From DATBRC01 sp036560485 (lineage in GTDB: Bacteria > Pseudomonadota > Gammaproteobacteria > Burkholderiales > Burkholderiaceae_D), in assembly GCA_036560485.1 (NCBI GenBank), contig DATBRC010000067.1:1-64000 (forward strand): a stretch of 64,000 bases of DNA, given 5' to 3'. Under the pieces are notes generated by a model. It searched no databases, was not told where the DNA came from, and saw only the letters and a list, made by a program, of their open reading frames with translations. Below, in pieces: positions 59,882 to 64,000 of this stretch; position 1 is the first letter of the stretch, and each line of letters opens with the position of its first letter. Both the position numbers and the translations under genes were made by a program.

Positions 59882-59951
59882 CCCATTGTCAAAAAGGCTC
59901 GCGTTGCGGGAAATCGCAATTTTTTTAACACATCATTAATAGGGATTTGCC

Positions 59952-60467
59952 ATGTTTAATTTCAGTCTCAGCCAAAAAGATTCGCCTGCAGCAAATGCAT
60001 ATTTCCAATCGCAATTCTCGATGTACTCCGATTTGACCAAGCAATTTTTCAACGCTGCGCAGAGGGTGAACGAACTGAATATCCAGGTTACGCAAACGCT
60101 GATCGATGAAGCGCTCTCCAACACGCAACAAGTACTTTCAGCAAAAGATCCTACGGAAGTATTGTCGGTGATCGCAGGGCAGGCACAGCCCAACGCAGAG
60201 AAAGTTCGCGCATATCAACAGCATCTGACCGATATCGCCGCAAATACACAAGTGGATATCATCAAGTCGGCAGAAAACCATATTCCTGAGGCAAGCCGCA
60301 CAGTCCAGGATATGGCCAAAGAAGTCCAGCGTAAAGCTGCAGAAGAAACAGAACAAATGACACAGCGCCAGAAGTCGGCGATGGAGAAACTGACCTCACC
60401 AATTACTGCGCGTCAAGGCCCGGATACAGGAGCTAAAGGTGCGCAACAAAAAGGTGCGCCACACTAA
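59952..60467 (+). CDS. phaP: Phasin family protein
   Basis: A 171-residue amphipathic helical protein of the phasin family, which coats polyhydroxyalkanoate granules. The opening MFNFSLSQKDSPAANAYFQS is followed by LTKQFFNAAQRVNELNIQVTQTLIDE and long helices with few prolines. The C-terminal tail is rich in Ala, Gly and Gln. The presence of a phasin suggests that the organism makes PHA, although no synthase is in this window. The gene is monocistronic and ends at a hairpin. Confidence 0.88.
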   Translation: MFNFSLSQKDSPAANAYFQSQFSMYSDLTKQFFNAAQRVNELNIQVTQTLIDEALSNTQQVLSAKDPTEVLSVIAGQAQPNAEKVRAYQQHLTDIAANTQVDIIKSAENHIPEASRTVQDMAKEVQRKAAEETEQMTQRQKSAMEKLTSPITARQGPDTGAKGAQQKGAPH

Positions 60468-60505
60468 ACCTTAGTCGATGGATTTGGCCAATTAAAATAA
60501 CGAAA

Positions 60506-60536
60506 CCATCAACCCATTCTTTTGCCGGGTTGATGG
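60506..60536. terminator. Bidirectional hairpin between phasin and hydrolase
   Basis: CCATCAACCC (60506-60515) and GGGTTGATGG (60527-60536) form a perfect 10-bp stem with an 11-base loop. It lies between the convergent phasin and hydrolase genes. The plus-strand tail has no T-run, and the minus-strand tail is moderately T-rich, so termination is likely mainly for the hydrolase. Confidence 0.65.
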
Positions 60537-60555
60537 TGTATAACCGGTGTATTCA

Positions 60556-61806
60556 CTATCCTTTATTAGGCCATACAACATCATTATCCACCGCATATAA
60601 TTTACATGGTACGCGACTGATTTTTTTGCAATTGGCCAATGCACTTTGTTCAGGGTCATCGCCGTCTTCTGCCCAGCTCCATGCGCCTGTTGCGGAAATG
60701 GCGAATGCACGTGGCAATGATTTGCTCAAGAAAGAGCGATATTCATCGCGTCCGCTTTTTTCCAAATACGGAACTGCATCAATATTATCGACAGCGGCAA
60801 AGTCTGTTTTTGGCATTTTCATTTCGGCAGGCAGCGAATAAATTTCTTTTGTCGGCATGCCGATTTGCTGCAAGAAAATCTCTACTTCGGGCCACCAGAT
60901 TTTTACACCATCGCGGCTGCTGCTCATGCTGTGCGCATCCTTCTTGAACGCACCAAACGCAACCAGTTTTGCGTTGCCGCCGGCATTCACATAAGCGTCA
61001 TACATTTGACTTGCCTGTGCCGGATTAAAGTAACTGTCGTTCTCACCATAAAACCAGATGCTGGGCACATGAGTCGTGCGGCCATAATTGGCAAATGCTT
61101 CAACCAATGAGGTTCGCCAATCGCAATCGTCGCCGCTGGTGCGCAATCCGCCGGCAAAATTGATCAATCCTTTTACGCCGGGAAAATTACGTGTGCCAAA
61201 AGCCATGGTCGTCAATCCGCCATATGATTGACCGGCAATGATGATGCGATTCTTGTCGGCCCAGCTCTGCCTCAGCGTGTAATCCAATACGCTTTGCAAA
61301 TCATGCGCTTGAATCTTGCCGTTCTCAGTCATGTTGCATTCTTCTTCGATGTAATCGCCGGTGGATTTGCCGAAGCCAGTTCGCATCGGAATCACGACCG
61401 CATAACCGCGTTTCACGAATTCTTTACTGATGACGAGAAAGCGAGCGCGTTCTTGCAAATGGGGATTGCCCAGGGATTTACCATGATTCAATATGAGGAT
61501 CGGAAACGGGCCTGTGCCGGCCGGCTTGAATATGGTCGTTTCCAGCATCACGCTGGGGTTGCCCGATGCTTTCCTTAATACGACCGATCCACTGGCGGCA
61601 TCAGATGGGCTGGAACCGCTCGATATCGTATGAGGAACCGTCACAGTAGGAAGCGTCGGTACATTCGAGTCCGCCGGTATCATCACAACGTTTTCATTGA
61701 GCGCTGCATCGAGATTGGCAGGTTGGGCGATACACAATTGCGTTACTAGACTGAAGCTGCTCATCCCAAGACAACATGCGATCGTAAATTTCCGGATTTT
61801 ATTCAC
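60556..61806 (-). CDS. Exported alpha/beta hydrolase with C-terminal extra domain
   Basis: A 416-residue exported protein. The N-terminus MNKIRKFTIACCLGMSSFSL, cleaved near IAQPA, is a signal peptide. The hydrolase region (100-310) has nucleophile Ser194 in AGQSYGGL, acid Asp257 in GENDSYF and His292 in KKDAHSM, arranged as in dienelactone-hydrolase or S9-type esterases. After residue 330 an extra domain (RAFAISATGAWSWAEDGDDP, ALANCKKISRVPCKLYAVDN) resembles a small DUF4189-like module with a Cys pair. The function of that tail is unknown. Substrate not inferable. Convergent with the phasin gene. Confidence 0.8.
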   Translation of the reverse strand: MNKIRKFTIACCLGMSSFSLVTQLCIAQPANLDAALNENVVMIPADSNVPTLPTVTVPHTISSGSSPSDAASGSVVLRKASGNPSVMLETTIFKPAGTGPFPILILNHGKSLGNPHLQERARFLVISKEFVKRGYAVVIPMRTGFGKSTGDYIEEECNMTENGKIQAHDLQSVLDYTLRQSWADKNRIIIAGQSYGGLTTMAFGTRNFPGVKGLINFAGGLRTSGDDCDWRTSLVEAFANYGRTTHVPSIWFYGENDSYFNPAQASQMYDAYVNAGGNAKLVAFGAFKKDAHSMSSSRDGVKIWWPEVEIFLQQIGMPTKEIYSLPAEMKMPKTDFAAVDNIDAVPYLEKSGRDEYRSFLSKSLPRAFAISATGAWSWAEDGDDPEQSALANCKKISRVPCKLYAVDNDVVWPNKG

Positions 61807-62259
61807 GTTATATATTTCTATATAAAAATTTGAAGGCCAATCGAAAGCATGTTCAGCTGGAAACGAAGAAACAGTGTTGCCACGATCAGTAAATCAAGAG
61901 AGGTTTTATTGCCTCAACTTCTTCAACAATTGCAGACAAGAGGGGCGCTGGAAAACAGCAGGTTGAAAAAATGTCTGTTGAAAATTGGTCGAATGAAAGC
62001 TTGTTTATTGTAAAGAGCGACTTTGATCAACTCAATATTTTTTATGCAAATTTTCGAAATTTATCGATGAAGTTTTGTGTGTAAAACAAGCTTATGTGCA
62101 GAAGATTTTCAATTTGATAAAGAAGCTTATTTAAATGATCTCGAATGTCGCTGCCATCCTTTTTATATCGTTTCTATCGCGTTAAGATTTGTTAAATATG
62201 TGGCGCAAATTGAGCAGTATATTTACAAATACTAGGCCAAGGTCGTAAACAAAGGTAAA
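61807..62259. other. 453-base AT-rich gap before the GAF-GGDEF gene
   Basis: The region is AT-rich and probably holds the divergent promoters for the hydrolase and the GAF-GGDEF gene. A 54-codon frame starts at 61849. No other coding or structured element was seen. Confidence 0.4.
61849..62013 (+). CDS. Candidate small ORF, 54 aa
   Basis: An ATG at 61849 opens a frame to TAA at 62011-62013. The product is basic and helical with leucine spacing (SREVLLPQLLQQLQTRG). AAGG lies 14 bases upstream, a weak position. No family is recognised. Chance is a real possibility in this AT-rich stretch. Confidence 0.2.
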   Translation: MFSWKRRNSVATISKSREVLLPQLLQQLQTRGALENSRLKKCLLKIGRMKACLL

Positions 62260-63951
62260 GTGAGAACGTCATATAAAATTGCGAGTGCTGAATTGGCCTT
62301 GTTATCAAAAGAACAGACATTTGACACATTAAACCGCATCACCGCGGTGACGAGTTTGGACGGCTTGCTCGACTTGCTCGGCTCCGAGATTGAGTCGCTC
62401 GGACTGGCAGACGGTTACCTGATCAATCTACTGGATGCAGATGGCAGCTATCTGTCCAGTCAGAAAATCCGCTATATGGCGGAATTCCAGAGTCTCGAAC
62501 AAACTTACCTCGGCAGAAAAATCTTCTTGAACGATCAGTATATTAATGCGCGCGTTTTTCAAACACGCAGCATTGTTCGCGTCGATCTTCAGAATGCACT
62601 GGAAGAAGAAGCCAATGTCCTGCGCTATTGGAAAGCTGACGAGATCGTTGGGGTACCGCTTATTGATGCAAGCCATGCTGCTGCACCGCCTATTGGTGTG
62701 CTCGTGCTCCTTAAACAAGGCGAGCCGATTGCAGAACAGCAGTTATATCCGCTACAGGAATTGATTGCGCTATTCCATAATAGCCTCGCCAATTGGATGC
62801 GCTACTCTCAACTGGAAGAAATGCACGAGCAAGCCAAGGCAGCCGTTACTGAAAATGAGCGGCTGTTGCAATTTCTGGATGAGCTAAATGGCTTGACATC
62901 GGTGACCAAGATTTACGATTTGTTTTCTGCCGAGGTGTTTCGTCAAATGCAATTTGATATTGCTGCCTTTTCGTTAGTGGAAAATGGCCAATTACTGAAC
63001 TCTCATGTGGCGATAGCCAATGCCGATTTCAAAGCGATAGGTGACGAGTGGCAGAAATTCATGGAGGACACGCCTTTCCCGCTCAATCCAACATCCAGCG
63101 GTGCGATGTATGTGCTGCTTCGTGACGAGGCGATGGTGTTCCCGGATGTGCAGGAAATCATGCACCTGCAAATGGCGAAGCACGATCTAAAAATTCTATC
63201 GATCTTGAAAACGGCGCGTACGCTTTTTATTGCGCCGATCCGCCATCAGAAAAAACCGATCGGCGTCTTTGCGTTCTATAGTTTGACCAAGCCTGTCAAA
63301 TTATCCGAAACGGATATGCATTTGCTGGAACGATTGTCATCCTTCCTGGGCACAGCGCTTACCAACAGCCAGATATATGCAATGAGCCAGAAGCAAAACA
63401 TTGAGATCGGCCACCTTAACCAAAGATTGCAGGAAAAAGTCGTGAAGTTGGCCGAGCAGGCATCAACCGATGAATTGACAGGCTTGTTCAATTTCCGCAC
63501 TTTTGAAGAAGAGCTGGCGAAATGCCTGCTCGAATCGAAAAGAACATCGGACAAGAAGGAATTGTCGCTGTTGTTGATTGACATTGATCACTTCAAAAAT
63601 TTCAATGACACGTACGGCCATGCTGCCGGCAACGATGTTCTCGCCGGCGTCGCGCATGAAATTACAAAATTGATTCGGCAAACCGATACGGCTTGTCGTT
63701 ATGGCGGCGAAGAGTTTGTCGTGATCTTGCCGAAATGCGATTTGTCCGGCGCAATGCTGCTGGCCGAACGGATCCGCAGCATCTTGGAGACGCATAAGTT
63801 CGCCACTTGCGCCGGCGCGAGAGCGGTCACGGTCAGTATCGGTTGCGCGATGTCACGCACGGACGATACACACCAGGCCTTGTTTGCCCGCGCGGATGAG
63901 GCGCTCTATCAAGCGAAGAATACCGGGCGCAACCGAATTTGTGCTGCTTGA
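62260..63951 (+). CDS. GAF-GAF-GGDEF diguanylate cyclase
   Basis: A 563-residue cytoplasmic protein likely to make c-di-GMP. Two GAF-type domains occupy about 10-180 and 200-385 (SLDGLLDLLGSEIESLGLAD and DIAAFSLVENGQLLNSHVAI). A short coiled region (about 385-410) leads to a complete GGDEF domain: STDELTGLFNFRTF, LLLIDIDHFKNFNDTYGHAAG, GGEEF at 482-486 and EALYQAKNTGRNRI at the end. The inhibitory RxxD (RQTD) lies five residues before GGEEF, so product inhibition is expected. The start is GTG at 62260, with AAAGG six bases upstream. Confidence 0.92.
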   Translation: MRTSYKIASAELALLSKEQTFDTLNRITAVTSLDGLLDLLGSEIESLGLADGYLINLLDADGSYLSSQKIRYMAEFQSLEQTYLGRKIFLNDQYINARVFQTRSIVRVDLQNALEEEANVLRYWKADEIVGVPLIDASHAAAPPIGVLVLLKQGEPIAEQQLYPLQELIALFHNSLANWMRYSQLEEMHEQAKAAVTENERLLQFLDELNGLTSVTKIYDLFSAEVFRQMQFDIAAFSLVENGQLLNSHVAIANADFKAIGDEWQKFMEDTPFPLNPTSSGAMYVLLRDEAMVFPDVQEIMHLQMAKHDLKILSILKTARTLFIAPIRHQKKPIGVFAFYSLTKPVKLSETDMHLLERLSSFLGTALTNSQIYAMSQKQNIEIGHLNQRLQEKVVKLAEQASTDELTGLFNFRTFEEELAKCLLESKRTSDKKELSLLLIDIDHFKNFNDTYGHAAGNDVLAGVAHEITKLIRQTDTACRYGGEEFVVILPKCDLSGAMLLAERIRSILETHKFATCAGARAVTVSIGCAMSRTDDTHQALFARADEALYQAKNTGRNRICAA

Positions 63952-63969
63952 TCCTGGTCCCTACAAATT

Positions 63970-64000
63970 CCAGTCCTTGCCTTTTTTAGACGCTCCAGTA
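63970..64000. repeat. Possible decayed copy of the element C end
   Basis: CCTTGCC-TTTT-TTAGACGCTC at the window end resembles the right inner arm of element C (CCTTGCC...TTTTGTTAGACGCTC at 53394-53422) with an internal deletion. TA follows in both. The rest of this copy, if any, lies beyond the window. Confidence 0.35.

Larger units (their letters stand above)
59421..59951. other. 531-base gap holding element A and the phasin leader
   Basis: It contains the foldback element at 59600-59763, a candidate 29-codon open frame at 59792-59881 and a short terminator-like stem (TTGCG/CGCAA with seven T, 59904-59927) just before the phasin start. The promoter of the MCE operon must lie near 59430-59560. 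Confidence 0.5.

Noticed and set aside
59904..59927. A terminator-like stem just before the phasin start
   Set aside because: Five base pairs with seven T, but it lies 25 bases upstream of an expressed-looking gene; mentioned only as part of the gap.
1..64000. tRNA or rRNA genes, CRISPR arrays, prophage or toxin-antitoxin pairs
   Set aside because: No cloverleaf-like sequence, regular spaced repeats, phage structural genes or recognisable toxin-antitoxin pairs were seen on either strand by eye; a dedicated tRNA scan could still find one.

Overview
The window reads as a chromosomal segment of a betaproteobacterium of the order Burkholderiales, most likely family Oxalobacteraceae (Herminiimonas/Janthinobacterium-like). 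This is inferred from protein content and gene order: split pntAA/pntAB/pntB with panD, amgK-murU beside lptD-surA-pdxA-rsmA, miaB-phoH-ybeY with corC and lnt nearby, glyQ-glyS-gmhB-plsC, and a phasin gene. It is mostly housekeeping chromosome. Small accessory genes and short inverted-repeat elements sit in the gaps. I saw no tRNA, rRNA, CRISPR array, prophage or large island.

Layout. 1-138: terminal end of an IS481-type element. 288-2151 (minus): nudJ-like hydrolase, mnmA and a small unknown gene. 2440-5894 (plus): proton-translocating transhydrogenase operon interrupted by panD. 6016-7961 (plus): three small membrane or lipoprotein genes, one a DUF805 protein with a pilin-like tail. 8034-14824 (minus): six coupled genes (RDD, SpoIIM, DUF4129, DUF4350, MoxR ATPase, DUF58), followed upstream by a second RDD gene. 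15654-17163 (plus): small membrane, lipoprotein and coiled-coil genes. 17230-21656 (minus): amgK-murU-pepP-ubiH. 21756-27322 (plus): lptD-surA-pdxA-rsmA. 27463-30795 (plus): enoyl-CoA hydratase, acyl-CoA ligase and a double hot-dog MaoC protein. 30898-36825: MASE4 hybrid histidine kinase, DUF3095 protein, HExxH membrane protein, phosphodiesterase, stress-type protein and glyoxalase I. 36934-42269 (minus): glyQ-glyS-gmhB-plsC and a YgjP-like peptidase. 42502-46852: HDOD protein, lnt, ferredoxin and corC. 47175-50182: diguanylate cyclase, DUF2147 and small genes. 50309-53169 (minus): miaB-phoH-ybeY. 53556-55662: thioesterase, a DUF5985 pair with a winged-helix-like protein, and a Cys-rich small protein. 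55894-59420 (minus): MCE/Mla-type lipid ABC transporter. 59952-63951: phasin, alpha/beta hydrolase and a GAF-GGDEF protein.

How the genes work together. Much of the window serves the cell envelope: LPS insertion (lptD, surA, gmhB), phospholipid and lipoprotein maturation (plsC, lnt), peptidoglycan recycling (amgK, murU), outer-membrane lipid transport (the MCE operon) and the MoxR/DUF58 envelope cluster. RNA maturation and translation form a second theme (mnmA, rsmA, miaB, ybeY, glyQS).

The most interesting unexplained signal is a 20-bp palindrome (CATCCCATA-NN-TATGGGATG) found three times. Each copy has a -10-like box at nearly the same distance and lies upstream of a small gene of unknown function. 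This looks like a shared regulator site. Several 135-234 bp foldback elements bounded by inverted repeats lie in the gaps and may be MITE-like.
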